NCBI GenBank assembly: GCA_963969395.1
Contig: OZ017797.1
Coordinates: 15,376,001-15,440,000 of the forward strand
From: Pseudoscleropodium purum
Taxonomy: Eukaryota; Streptophyta; Bryopsida; Hypnales; Brachytheciaceae
Reading direction: 5' to 3'
DNA length: 64,000 bases
This document shows positions 1-11,713 of the stretch, one piece after another. Both the position numbers and the translations under genes were made by a program. The stretch's first letter is position 1, and every line of letters starts with the position of its first letter. The notes below the pieces were generated by a model. It saw only the letters and a program-made list of their open reading frames with translations. It was not told the DNA's origin and ran no database searches.

Positions 1-1289
1 AAATCTATTTCATATTCATCTTGAAAAAATTATTCAATAAAAGACTTAACATGATGAAAGAAAAATTTACCTTGCTAATCAAATCTTTGACATGAAATTA
101 AAAATTGCCAATTCTAGTAATGAAAAATTTCATAGAATTTAATGAACTAATACATTCTGAGTCCTCAACTACTTTAAGTTGAAGAGTCGCCTCATGTATG
201 GAATGATACCACCTAAATTAAACCAGGATATTTATTGGAAGTTCATTACTTGTAAGAATAAAAAATTATCAATATTATATAATTATCTAATATGTCTTTC
301 ACTGGACATTGTAGTAGTAATTTAAATTGCAATAATTGTTTTGGATAGAAGATAAAATAGTAATAACACGTTCTTTTTGTGTGTGTTAATTTGGAAAGAT
401 TTTTAACTTGATTGAAAGATTGAGCCTTTTTATTTTAATGAGTTTACTTTGAAGAATATATTTGAGATAAAAATCTAATGAAGTATTGAAGTAATCAATA
501 GAAAAAGATAGTATGTCTCTCTTCTTACTTTAAAAAGGTTTTGCATACCTTTCTATAATGCTCAATTGCTTTGTGTTTTTGTCTTAACATAAAAGACAGT
601 TACATTAATTGGCAATTTCATTTTAGAAACTTTTTGTGTGATTCTTAAATATTTTCTTAGCAATTGATATTTTATTCTTATCTTGAATACATACCACTAT
701 GACAAATGTTATGCAAAGGAGAAGAACAACAATGGCACTTCAAGAGAATGAAAGAACTTGAGTGCCTAAACCTACATGAAATCCAATAATTCCTAATTTT
801 ATTCAAAAATCTTTAATTGAGCTTGTATCCATCCATTTCTAATTTAAAAACCATTTCCTATCTAGTACTTCATAAGGGTTGGTATCTTATTCCATTCTGT
901 ACAACATTCTCTATTATCATACTTATAAAAGATACTTAATTTTTGGAATATTATTCTTGTATACAATATGCAAAAAGAATTTGAGATTCCCCTTTAATTG
1001 TCAACAAGACTTAACAATTCAATAATAGGAACCATTTTCAAATGCTTATATAGTCAAATTTGGGCCTTCTATCTCTAAGGATTCTTTCCATTGTACACAA
1101 TGATCATATTTCACCAATCAAATAGCTTGGCAATAAAATTATATTTTAGTCATGTTTATGGATGCCCAGATATTTTTGGGCATAATTCACCCCTTTAGTG
1201 CCTGCAAAAATTATTCTTCTATTACAAATCTTTTCTAACTTCTAAGTGGCACATACAACTATCTTCTTTTTCCAATTCTCTTTATCTCT

Positions 1290-1397
1290 CTCTATATTAT
1301 ATTCTACTACTGAACTCGAACATGTTCATGTATAAATCGTTCTTTCTATATTGTATTCTACTAGTGAACTCAAACGTGGTCATGTAAAAATCATTCT
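1290..1397. repeat. Two-copy tandem duplication, about 54 bp unit
   Basis: The block containing 'attctactactgaactcgaa' is followed directly by a diverged second copy containing 'attctactagtgaactcaaa', in the same order and spacing. Both copies end with a 'catgta(t/a)aaatc' segment. Nothing suggests coding. Confidence 0.7.
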
Positions 1398-1403
1398 ACC
1401 TCA

Positions 1404-1616
1404 TGATTGCAAACCAAACTTTTCCAAGTGCTGCTCCACGTAAAATACCACCAATTCCCAACCAGACTTTTCCAAGTGTTGCTCCACTTAAAATATTAGT
1501 GACCTCCAATTGCAAACTGAAGGTATCCCGGACTCTTTGCCTAACTGAAACGTTTACATATGTTGCTTCACTTTTAAAACATTAGTGACCTCCAGTTGCA
1601 AGCTGAAGGTACCCCA
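1404..1616. repeat. Diverged tandem duplication, about 55-90 bp units
   Basis: The phrases 'cttttccaagtg(c/t)tgctccac' (twice, near 1420 and 1467) and 'attagtgacctcca(a/g)ttgcaa' (twice, near 1496 and 1585) show that a short unit was duplicated and then diverged. A 60-codon open frame crosses it but has no recognisable features and is probably chance. Confidence 0.6.
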
Positions 1617-2325
1617 CATTCATCATTCATGTGTGTTTCCGACACTTTAATGACTACAATGTCATCACCACTCTGAAACCTAAAGGGTTAAAAAGTTGCA
1701 GGAAAAACAAACACAATGTCGGTTTACGAAGTCAAAGCCTCTTATAGAGTGAATGCACGAGAACATGGCAAATGGTACAGCAATTTAACATGAAATCCAC
1801 ACGGATTGCACCAGCCTAAGTCAGACACCTCTAGCCCGTACCGACTGAGTTTAGTTCGTACAGAGCTCGAGAGTCACGCGCTGTAGTTCGAGAGATGGCC
1901 AATCCCTGAGTCAAGGCCAAGAAGCATCAACAGCTAGTAACAGTCAGCAAATCAAAAGAGACTACTTTAACAGTTCTGGCAATAAACTTAATGAAGCCCG
2001 TTGATCATGCAAACCATTTACTAATACATTCCAGGGATACAAAACCGGTAGTTTGTTGTAAGAGGTGGATACATTGGGGCGTTGTCAACCAGAACCTATA
2101 TGTTGGTATGAAAAGCACTACTATTTACAGTGACGAGACTAATTCTTCTGATCTCTATACATGATATGCTTCCTTTGTTTAAAACTAACATAACATCCTT
2201 GACACCCAGGAGTGGGTTCCTTGTGAAGAAAAAACATAAGGCTCTGGGAGGGAACCATCTGTAGATCTGACGTATCTTCATTCGCCAAGCAGCTTACTAG
2301 GACGGAGGTAGGTAATCATCGTCGG

Positions 2326-4988
2326 TCACGCCACAAACATTTCCTCCTTTTTTGAGACACCTAGAGTATCTCTCACGAAATCCAAGCTTTTTCTCATCAA
2401 TTCCCAAGTCGCCCACGCAAATAGTATCCATCCTGTCAGACGCATCATCTCTTTGTTAACTTTGTCCAAAAGTTAACCCCAACACTGGGTCAAGAGGTAA
2501 TAATCGGGGTCTCATAAATTTTTTGGCACATTTTAGAGGATCATGTGGGGACTTCTTATGTTCAATTCTACGTTCAGTCTTATTTATTTTTTGACCACCA
2601 TATGTAATGTTCTTCACTGATTGTGGTGATATAAAATTTGACCCGGCCTAATTTACAGTACATCAGTAAAAATGGTCATTTAAACCATGAAATCGCGGTT
2701 CATTACAGGTTAATACTGCTTCTACAAATAAAAAGAGAACAAAAGTGATGCGATCCAGATGCACTTCATATTTATGTCTGCTTCGGTTCGAATCCCTCGC
2801 ACTCACTGAATTGCAACTCCTACAGAAGACGATTTAATAAATTGACCAAGATTTCGACAAGTAGTACCAACGCAGCCCATAACTCTAGAACGAAACAAGT
2901 TCATTTTAACAGTGTCGCTGATAGAGTTGCAAACCTGTGAAAAATAGCACTGCAGTTGAAGCCATCAACACAGCGCTTCCAATGAGGAAAGCTGTCGTAG
3001 CTAACGCTCCAATGTAGATGAATGTGAGCGAGGTGCAGAACATCGCTAGGAAAGCACCGACCGCTGACAGACACATCAGAAACCCGATGATCACTGCGTT
3101 CACCGTGGCCACGAGAACAGCCATCAGAAATGCCGATAGGCCAGTCAAAGTCGTAACAGATATCAGTCCCACCTGTCAAAACACACATGTTGACAACTCA
3201 ATCTTAAAATCACGGATTGCTGCAAACGGGGCAGATTTTGCACAGAAATACCAATATAACGTTATTAGCAATGGGGAGACACCCTCACTACTGCTGGAAT
3301 CGAATCCAAAGCATCATGCTTGTAAGAGTGAAATACAATTGAAATGGGCCCAAGACTATGGGTAATGACTCTTGAGCTATGAGAGGCTCTCAACTCATGA
3401 ACCAATCCTGTGTTTCTTTTGTGCCCACATGAGGGATTCCTACTCATAATGGTGATTCTGACTCCAAGTTGCTGGACCCCAGTCTAAAGATTGTTATAAA
3501 CGGAGAACTCAAGAGCAACTAAAATACCTATGGGGTAAGAACACGATAGAGCATTATTGGACACAAATATTCAAACTAAACTATGCAACATACCAGAGCA
3601 ACTCGACAGTTGGGATAGTTCAGTGGATTAATTTAGTTGCGCATGCACTTGTACCAGTTTCCAAAACTTTGTGCGTTAGCATTAATCCAATCGCGATGAA
3701 TTCATGGATTCACTCCCTGCTGAAATAGCGCTCTGCCTTACCAGAGTTATTAATAAATGAAAACCCGTGACGCACTAATTTAGTGTGGTGTGCACGATTA
3801 CCACGACACTATCGCATCCTTTTATACTGAACTAAATTGTTCTTATAAAAGGGGCCAAAATCAGGAGAATGCCAAGAACTTAATCCCTACAGGACCCAGA
3901 TTTCATGGTCTAAAATTGTGCAATTTGATTGATCATATTGAGAAAAATCATAAACATCAGACATGGCCAAATTTTATATCACCAGTGAAGAACATTGCTT
4001 GTATTGGTCCAAAAAATTTGACCATAACAAATTCTCCGTATAACCAACTCAAAAGTGCACGAAAACCATGAAGTAACATTTGGGTCTCTTGGTCTCGTAG
4101 AAGTTAATCTGCTCAAATCCTTCCAAAAACCTCTCATCTTCCAATCCTTCTCCGATCGCAATCAATTCAGTAACACTTGAATATCAAGTCTTCCAGCATT
4201 GCTCTATCACTTGAAGTGGTGATTCTTCAAACTAAAAGATACTCCACATTTCCTCCGATACGTAAACTCGATGAATAATGAGACAGACAGCGAGACGCAT
4301 CAATCAAAAGACCATTCAAAACTACGGCAAGAAGGGAAGTTAGCATTCATCGTTTTAACCAATTCAATTGATCATACTCTGAAAAATCAATAACTCAAAT
4401 GCAAACATACTACACTGATCACCGGAATCAGCAAAGAACATTGCATATATTGATAAAAAAAATACAGAGAGGACCAAAACTTCATGGTTCTTACATGCCC
4501 AATCCAATGCATCCAATTGCGAAAAATCAATAAATCAGATAGGGACATATTTCATATTTCCAGAATCAGCAAAGAACACCGATTGCCGGGCACCAGATTA
4601 TGAAAACGAAAGTCTCCACACGACGATTTCAGAACTTTTTCTTAAAGAAACAGTCCACTGGTCTTTAGGGTTCAAGAACGCTCACCGACATCACCAGAAG
4701 GCTTCGCCACAACCCGCCCTGGTGCATCCACTGTCCGACATCCGCTCCCACGCGGTGCGTCACCACTTTCAAGCGCGGCGCATGCGCTTCCATCACCCCG
4801 CGCGTCCGCTCCACGACCGACTCCACCTTTCCACTTCGCACCGCAGTGACGACATCCGTGACGAAGTCTCCCACCACCGTCGCAAGCTCCTGCGCACTCC
4901 GCCCCGTCTTCTTCATCATGTTATGATTTCCATCCCCCTCCTTCTCCATCATCACCAGCACCGCCTCCTCCTCACTTCCCATCCCCAT
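2326..4988 (-). CDS. LDIP/promethin-like hydrophobic hairpin membrane protein (lipid-droplet family candidate), 3 exons
   Basis: Reconstructed exons are 4988..4686, 3172..2935 and 2432..2326. Each has a clean GT-AG junction (donors GTGAGC and GTTTGC; acceptors TTTGACAG and CTGACAG), and the phases join to a single 215-residue frame. Exon 1 (about residues 1-101) is hydrophilic, acidic then amphipathic, and ends in RSLLVMS. Exon 2 encodes a nearly continuous hydrophobic block of about 75 residues, enough for three to four membrane segments or two hairpins, starting VGLISVTTLTG. Exon 3 adds GWILFAWATWELMRK and a short charged tail. Length, domain order and the final Gly-Trp aromatic segment resemble plant LDAP-interacting protein, the homologue of animal promethin/LDAF1 that works with seipin at lipid droplets. 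That assignment is from memory of the family and is tentative; the gene model itself is firm. The start chosen is the first ATG in the exon-1 frame. A telo-box lies 11 bases upstream of it. Confidence 0.65.
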
Positions 4989-4998
4989 TTTCTTGTTC

Positions 4999-5007
4999 AA
5001 ACCCTAA
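4999..5007 (-). promoter_or_regulatory. Telo-box (AAACCCTAA) in the leader of the LDIP-like gene
   Basis: The plus strand reads aaaccctaa just upstream of the minus-strand start codon at 4988. Telo-boxes in plant leaders and promoters are associated with expression in dividing tissue. Here its orientation relative to the gene is TTAGGGTTT. The site is seen directly; its function is inferred. Confidence 0.45.
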
Positions 5008-5342
5008 CCATCAATCAATCTCAGAAACAAATGTACCACTGCGGAATTGCAAAAAGTAATTGCGAAATGGCGCGTAGAGTGGCAATGGGAGGGAATCGTG
5101 TAAGTTAGAGGAGATTTCTGGGAGAGGGACTTGTAGTGGAGTGATGGATCGCCATAGCCACGAATGGAATTGCGAAAGATGGAGAGAATGGGAAGCATGG
5201 GACTCAAAAACCAAAGGTAAACGGGGAATGGGGAGTGGTGGCGCTGATTGGATGGACTCGTACTGCTTCCCACGTGGCAGAGTAAGGGGGTTCTCAGCAT
5301 TCAAAACCTGGCAGCAGGAATGTACTAGCTTTGTGGAGATAT

Positions 5343-8300
5343 AATTTTTTATTTTAATCGGTGCCCGGGAGCAAAAGTTATGCCCTTATAAGCACATTAT
5401 GCTTGAGCCCAAGTGACAAAAAAAAATCACAAAAATTCAAATTTGAATTGAATTGAAATTTTTTCATGTAGAATATATTTATATGTATATGAGAAGCTTT
5501 GATTCATTCCATTTGGATTAACAATTTGTATGTTATGAAGAATTTTGATTTGGGGGCATTCATGGCATCTATCTAAAAGTAAAATAAACATATAGGGTTC
5601 AATTACACTCTCAATTTTCACAATTTTTCAAAAAAATTAGATTTAGGGGGTTTAAATTGCTTTCTATAACAATATATATGATCATTGTTACTATTGACAT
5701 GTTTCAACTCCATTTTAGAACTATTAACAATTTGATTTTTCCTTTCATCTATTCTGCTACCTATTTCTACTTAACAATTATTCAAGGGCTGAAATTTTTT
5801 TTTTCTTGTGATATTTTTCCCCTAGATTCTCAAACTCAATTTTCTATCATAAGATTTTAACCACAAAACTCTGAAGTTCAAAAATTTTTAATTAAGAAGA
5901 TTCATTTGAAAGTCTAAAAATTAATACAACAAGGTCTCAAAATACTATATTTTTTCACTTTGAATGTTCATATCTTACAATCTACTTGGTTAAAGCATGT
6001 GAAATTTTTTTAGACATTTTCAAACAAGTCTAATGCAAGATCCTACAATTGAATTTGCAAAAAAAGATTTTTTTTTTTTTAATTCTATCTTTTTAAGCTA
6101 AAAATGACAGTTTGGGAGTGTTTTTTTTGTTGAAACATAGCCATTGAACTTGAGGAGTCAACATCAATTGAGCATATTTACTATTATTAAATATAATTTA
6201 TTTTTATTGCATTTTTCATACAAGTGAAAAGAGATTCCAATGTAATTTAGCATGCATTATTTGGACACTATGTGATTAAGTTATAAAATTCCAAAGGATT
6301 ATTTATAGGTCTATTGACAACCAATTTTTGGCTCTCCTAGGCTCTTATGTTTTGAGTGTGTACACTTTGCATTGTTAAGCTCTAGGTTTTAGTGTCACTT
6401 TGGAGTTCATATGTAGGGGGCACATTTTATGCAATGATGATTATAGGAGTTTACATACTTCAAACATTATACCAAACATGGCTTAAAATTAGGTTTCTCT
6501 TCTAATTATGAAGCCCAATTTAACCTATAGGAATATGATTAAAAATTAGATTTCTACAATGTCTATACATAGTAGAAAGTCAAAAGTATCTTATTCATCA
6601 TTTATTGATTACATAAATTATTGCAAAATGTCAAGAAAATAGTATAGGAGAACCTAATTAGTATAATTATTTGATTGTAAGGGACATGCATTTATTATCA
6701 TCACTATTGAAAATGTAACACCTATTTATTAGACTAAAAAAATAGCACTGAAATCTAAATGTTAATTACGTAATTAGGACATGAAAGCTTGTGAGAGCAA
6801 ATGTTGATTTTTGGTACATATAGAGAGAGTATTTTGAAAATTTAAATTTTCTTCATATTTTGTGAAGGAACCCTCTTTTATTACCAATAAGATCCAATAG
6901 AACTAATTTATGTTTAAAATAGTAATTGTGCTCTATTTATGTTTCACATGATTGTGGGTGTACTTACATCTCAATGAATTATTCTACCAAACATGAGAAT
7001 ATTATTTTACCAAAATCACACTCTTTTATACTAATGTAGGTTGAAAATTGTGTTGTATAAATTTCTATAACTTTTAAAAAGAAATAACTTTCAATGCTGA
7101 ATGTACTTTGATTCTATATAGTTTCATATATTAAAATTTGTTTGCTTACAACATAAAGAATTTTGGGTGTAATTTGATATCATTTGAAAATACTTTATAA
7201 AGGTAAAAAATGAGAATTTTTTAATATGGTCTCTAAAAATTTAGAGGTGGTTCATTTGAGGTTTAATGTCAAATATAATCTTTTCTTGAACTAACTCTAA
7301 GACCATCATTTTGGAAAAAATCATGTGTAAGCATGCATAGCCATCTACTAAAACGTGGACAAAACAATGGAAAAGAGGGTAGAAGAATAAAATGGTTAGA
7401 AGATAATAGAGAACTAACTTATAAGAGTTAAAAAGGTGTATATAAATATAAAATAAACCCTTGAATCTTGAAGCATCAAATTTTGATATTGATAATATTT
7501 TGAAGCTAAATTATAACTTACAAAATTACTATTTTTAATAGCTTATATGTTTGAAAAATTCTTTCTTAGGTCTAGTTTTAGCATCAAAAATCCAATTTTG
7601 AAATGAATGATTGTGATTTTTCTATTCAAGATTTTTTGCATGGGGCATTGCAAATCTTATTTTTTTAGTGTTGAGGGCTCTTTGAAATGAGCCTCAAACA
7701 CACTAGATCCTAGAGAAAAAACCACATGAAAAATTCATTAAGGAAAATTGTAGAGTAGATTTTGAGAATCTGTAAATTGATTGGAGTTATGCATATTATG
7801 CCCTTTAACCTCATATTTTTTTGGTGACCAATTTTTTATATGTGAAAAGTTCATTGAAAGACTTCAAATCACTTTCACAATTTTCACACCCTCTTGATCA
7901 AACATTATAATCTTTCAATCCATAAATGATATTGTTGTGTTTTTTTTTCCCATGTTATCTTTAACATGTTTAGTTTGAATTTTTATGGTTACAATTCAAA
8001 AAATTGATAAAACTTATCAAAATTTTGACTTTTTGTTCAATTTTAAGCAAATTTAAAGAAGTTCAAAAAAAGCCTTAAGGATTTAGGGATTAACCCTTAA
8101 AGTCCGAGGGATCTTTTTCATCAAAAAACACTCAAAACTACAATTGTATTTCAAAGAGAAAAATAAATAATTTTTTTTACATATCTAACTATAGTGTAAG
8201 AATTTGTAGAACAATTTTCAAAGAATTTTCAATAACTTTGGCTAGTACATTGCAAGGTATTTGCAATTAAAGTGAAGAAAATGTATTCCTATGCACCTTG

Positions 8301-8862
8301 TGTCACTAGATTATAAGACTTTGAATATTGTTAGCTAAAGTTTTTGCACTACAAATTTTGAATTAAATTTTCTTATGCTGAGAAATTGACTTGAAATTAG
8401 GAAAAAAACTTCAAAAACAAAAACTTGGTTTTCATTCTTTAAGAAATTGTCAATTAGAAGTAGATACAAGATTGAAGGAAATACTAAATCATTAATTTAT
8501 AGTTCTAAGATGGAATTGAAACACACTAATCCTAACAATGTGCTTGTTCTAATAATTTAATTAAACCTTGTAGAACTTATTTTGAAAATTTTGGAAATTG
8601 AACTAAAAAATGAGTCCAATATGTTATTTCCTTAAGAAATTTCTATGATTGCCTACAAAACAAGAAGCTCTTTAACTTTCACATTACTAAATCCAAATGG
8701 AATGAATCAAAGTTACCCATGTGAACAAAAATATAGTCTATGAGAAACAAATTCTTTTATTTTTTATTTCAAAATTTATCTTCTTTTATTTTATTTTTCC
8801 TCTCTAGTGAATTTCAAACGGTGGCAAAACTTTTGCTCCTAGGCACTAATTGAAATAAAAAT
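5343..8862. mobile_element. 3.5-kb element with long (about 0.8 kb) imperfect terminal inverted repeats, non-coding
   Basis: The start (5343, reading ...gtgcccgggagcaaaag near 5361) is matched in reverse complement by the end (near 8827-8862, cttttgctcctaggcac). The pairing continues inward. For example, 'tttgattcattccatttgga' at about 5497 pairs with 'tccaaatggaatgaatcaaa' at about 8692, and 'tttgggagtg' near 6110 pairs with 'cactcaaaac' near 8129. The arms therefore span roughly 5343-6140 and 8090-8862. The 2-kb AT-rich interior has no open frame of note, so this is a non-autonomous element. Long inverted arms suggest a Mutator-like or foldback type, but no target-site duplication was seen. 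Relatives of its arms occur at about 25.8, 40.8 and 43.6 kb. Confidence 0.7.
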
Positions 8863-9979
8863 TCTATTCCTAGAAATCGAATGTGTTTTTCTATCTTCCA
8901 AAAGTATTTTAGAAAATTGATTTATAAGATGGAGATTGTAGGATCATTATTCCCCATATTTAGACTTTAACTTATACTTAATCCCTAAGATAGGAGGCTC
9001 GAACTGCAAGTGGGCATTTTGAACCAAACATGACAGAGAGGTACATTTTGATTTTTTCAATGTACCAAAAATTACAAATGGTGTACATTTTAGGGGGTGG
9101 TCACTTTTACAGCCCTATGCCACTTCAACTTCAAAATTTACTAACTAATTTTATAAAGCTCCAAAAAATATGAAACAACTTCAATACATGCCATTTCTTC
9201 TTGTCTTTCAAGGAAAATTTATTGAAAAATATTTCAAGATGTTTTACCTCCCTAAAATTCAGTTCCATTGCTTAGATGATTGCTTTATGGACCTCCTACC
9301 TTAATGACTCTTACAATTATTTTGTGGGTTCTACTTGTCTTTTGATCAGTGTTTTTGGGTAATAATTTTTTTTCAAATTTTTTTATTGAAAAGAGAAATG
9401 GTTTATTTTATATAGGTAGATTATACATTGAAAGTGCTATTACCTAACTTTTAGAAATTTAGAAATGTTCAAATTATAGGAGTGTTAGAAACTATCTATT
9501 AAAAAAATTAATGATGTTTTTATGATAAAACATGAAAGAGGAAATTTTAGCCAAGCATGAAAAAAATGAAATTCTAAAAACATAAATTGTACTTTTAACA
9601 AAATTTCCAAGTGAAATGCTTTGAAATTGACTTAAATTTTTTTATAATTTAAAAAAGATATTCACAATGCATAACATAACTTTTGGAAAACCTCAAATTT
9701 TTTGCAAAAACATATCTTATGGCACATCTATGTTTAATTCAAGACATTTTGGGTCAATATTGGTTAAGAAACATTATTAAAGAGAAGGAATAACATTATC
9801 TGCTAATAGGTCAAGTACTACTACATTAGAAATCAAGTGAAGCTTATATAACACTTGTATAATAGGTTCGGCACTATACTTTGGTGCTAAATATTTAATT
9901 TAAGCCCAAAATAAAATTCAGTAGTTTAGAATATCATTTAAAAAAAATTCAGCATTAATTTCAAAGAAATTCAATACAT
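8863..9979. other. AT-rich intergenic DNA
   Basis: No coding frame, RNA gene or clear repeat is visible. It separates the long inverted-repeat element from the palindromic repeat at 9980. Confidence 0.5.
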
Positions 9980-10450
9980 TTATCTTTTGTAATTTCAAAC
10001 ACTACTTAGTATTTAGAGTGCAACAAGATGAAAAGACAAGATCTTTATACAAGTTGGGTGGTAGGAGGTGAAGCAACTTACATGAAATATGTAAATTGAC
10101 GATTAATAAGACCTCAACTGCTCATAGTTAAGTGAAACATAGGAATGTATTTACTGCAGAACTCAAACCTTACTTTAACATAGTATAATAATTTTTTCTA
10201 AAAACCTCATAACTAAGAAAAATTGGTAATCAAACTAAATTTCATCTCAACAAATTGTTTGAGATTTTGACCCTCCAATCAAAAGTTACATACAAAATTT
10301 AGAGAAAAGTTAGTAGGAACATTTTTTTAAAACTTTTTCAAACATCCTCTTTGAATTTTGTACATAACTTTTGATTAGAGGTTCAAAGTCTCAAACAATT
10401 TTTTGAGATGAAATATAGCTTGGTTTACCAACTTTTCCTAGTTTAAAGGT
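9980..10450 (+). repeat. Palindrome-containing dispersed repeat, copy 1
   Basis: The part at 10020-10210 matches, in reverse complement, the part at 47460-47650. Shared words include 'agatcttta(t/c)acaagt(t)ggg' and 'catg(a/t)gaaatatgtaaatt'. At 10256-10309 and 10349-10409 there is an inverted repeat: 'ccaatcaaaagttacataca' pairs with 'tgtacataacttttgattag'. The equivalent part of the second copy (47190-47440) has the same hairpin architecture. No protein is encoded. Confidence 0.7.
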
Positions 10451-11713
10451 TCTTGGAAAACAATTTCTACCTCAATCTTATAATGATCTTCTTATTGACC
10501 TTAATTTTGTATTCCAAAATGATTTTGATGTTGTGATTCTGGCGTTGCAAATTAGTCAAATTCAACATTCAATTGTTATCTTAGACCAACAAAACATCTC
10601 AAAGCAATAGTTCCCCCACCATCCATTCAATCTTTTATCTTAAGACAAATGAAATGATTGAGAAGGTCAATCAACATTGCTCAATCTTATTTTTTGCATC
10701 CCTTTGAGTATTGCCTAATTGAAGGAGATGAAGCTTCAAGAGGTGAAACAAAGGTCCACACATGGTCTTGAACCTATACTGAATGCCTATAAAATGACAC
10801 ACTCACATTCAATAATTAAATGCCCAATGGTGCTCTTTGAAGATGCCCCCAAAATTCCACTTTTCAATATTCCAAACCTGAATTTTGTAATGGACTTCAA
10901 AACTCAAAGTTTCTTTGACACTCAAAGTGCATCAAACTCTACTTATAGCACAAAATGAGCCTTAATCAACATTTTGTCCAACAGGATCATTTTGGGACAA
11001 TGGGAGTGTTGTACTATGCCAAAATCAGGTCTAGAGTTCAACAGTGAACACAAATCCTACATTTTGACAATGAAAGATCGAACTCTCATCTTCAAACCGT
11101 CCCATACTCTGAGGAATCATGACAATGAATTTCATTATATAAACGATCTCTCTTCACCCTGCATCCTCACTAAATGTCAATGAAATAATTCCTTCTATTT
11201 CCCATCTACTGAATTTCTTGTCGGTAGATGGTCAAATGACAGATTGGTAAAATACTCAAAGGATTCTTCTTGGATTCTTTGGATTTTCAGCAAACCGTCC
11301 TTATGTATATTTATATGTATATTTTTAGATTCGGCAGTCTGTTCCCGGAATTAGCAGAAGAATTCGGAATTTAAAAAAACGAAAAACTCAAGCCGAAGCT
11401 GCTATCCGAATACGGTAGTATTCCATCCTACTTCAAAAATATTTCAGGGACGCCATTTATACAATGAAATAAAGTGTCCAATAAAATAAACTCCAGAGAG
11501 AAAAACAAAACTACCTACGACAATTGGGTAACCGACAGATGAGTCAAGGGGTGGTGTAAATTTGGAAAATCATGATTTACATAACTCCGCAAGAGCTTCA
11601 TTCGTGAAGCTGCATTCAGCGAAGATCGTAATGTACGAAAATAAGACGAGACCCGGGAAAGAGCGAGTGTACCTAGGGTGCTGATAAAGTAGCTCCTAAA
11701 TTTGATAACCCTG
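10451..11713. other. Intergenic DNA and 3' UTR side of the TIO gene
   Basis: Two open frames of 79 and 69 codons lie at 10719-10958 and 10974-11183 (plus). They have no recognisable domain, and I treat them as unproven. The last 300 bases before 11714 are likely to be the 3' UTR of the minus-strand kinase gene. Confidence 0.45.

Larger units (their letters stand above)
1..2325. other. AT-rich intergenic DNA and probable 3' UTR of the LDIP-like gene
   Basis: I see no open frame with recognisable protein similarity here. The first 1.2 kb is AT-rich and featureless. Two small tandem duplications occur at about 1290-1397 and 1404-1616 and are listed separately. From about 1650 the base composition becomes more balanced. 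The segment next to 2326 is likely to include the 3' UTR of the minus-strand gene that ends there, but no poly(A) site was identified with confidence. Confidence 0.6.

Noticed and set aside
10719..11183. Two consecutive plus-strand frames of 79 and 69 codons
   Set aside because: No domain, no splice-consistent partners and no codon-usage support. They are probably non-coding.
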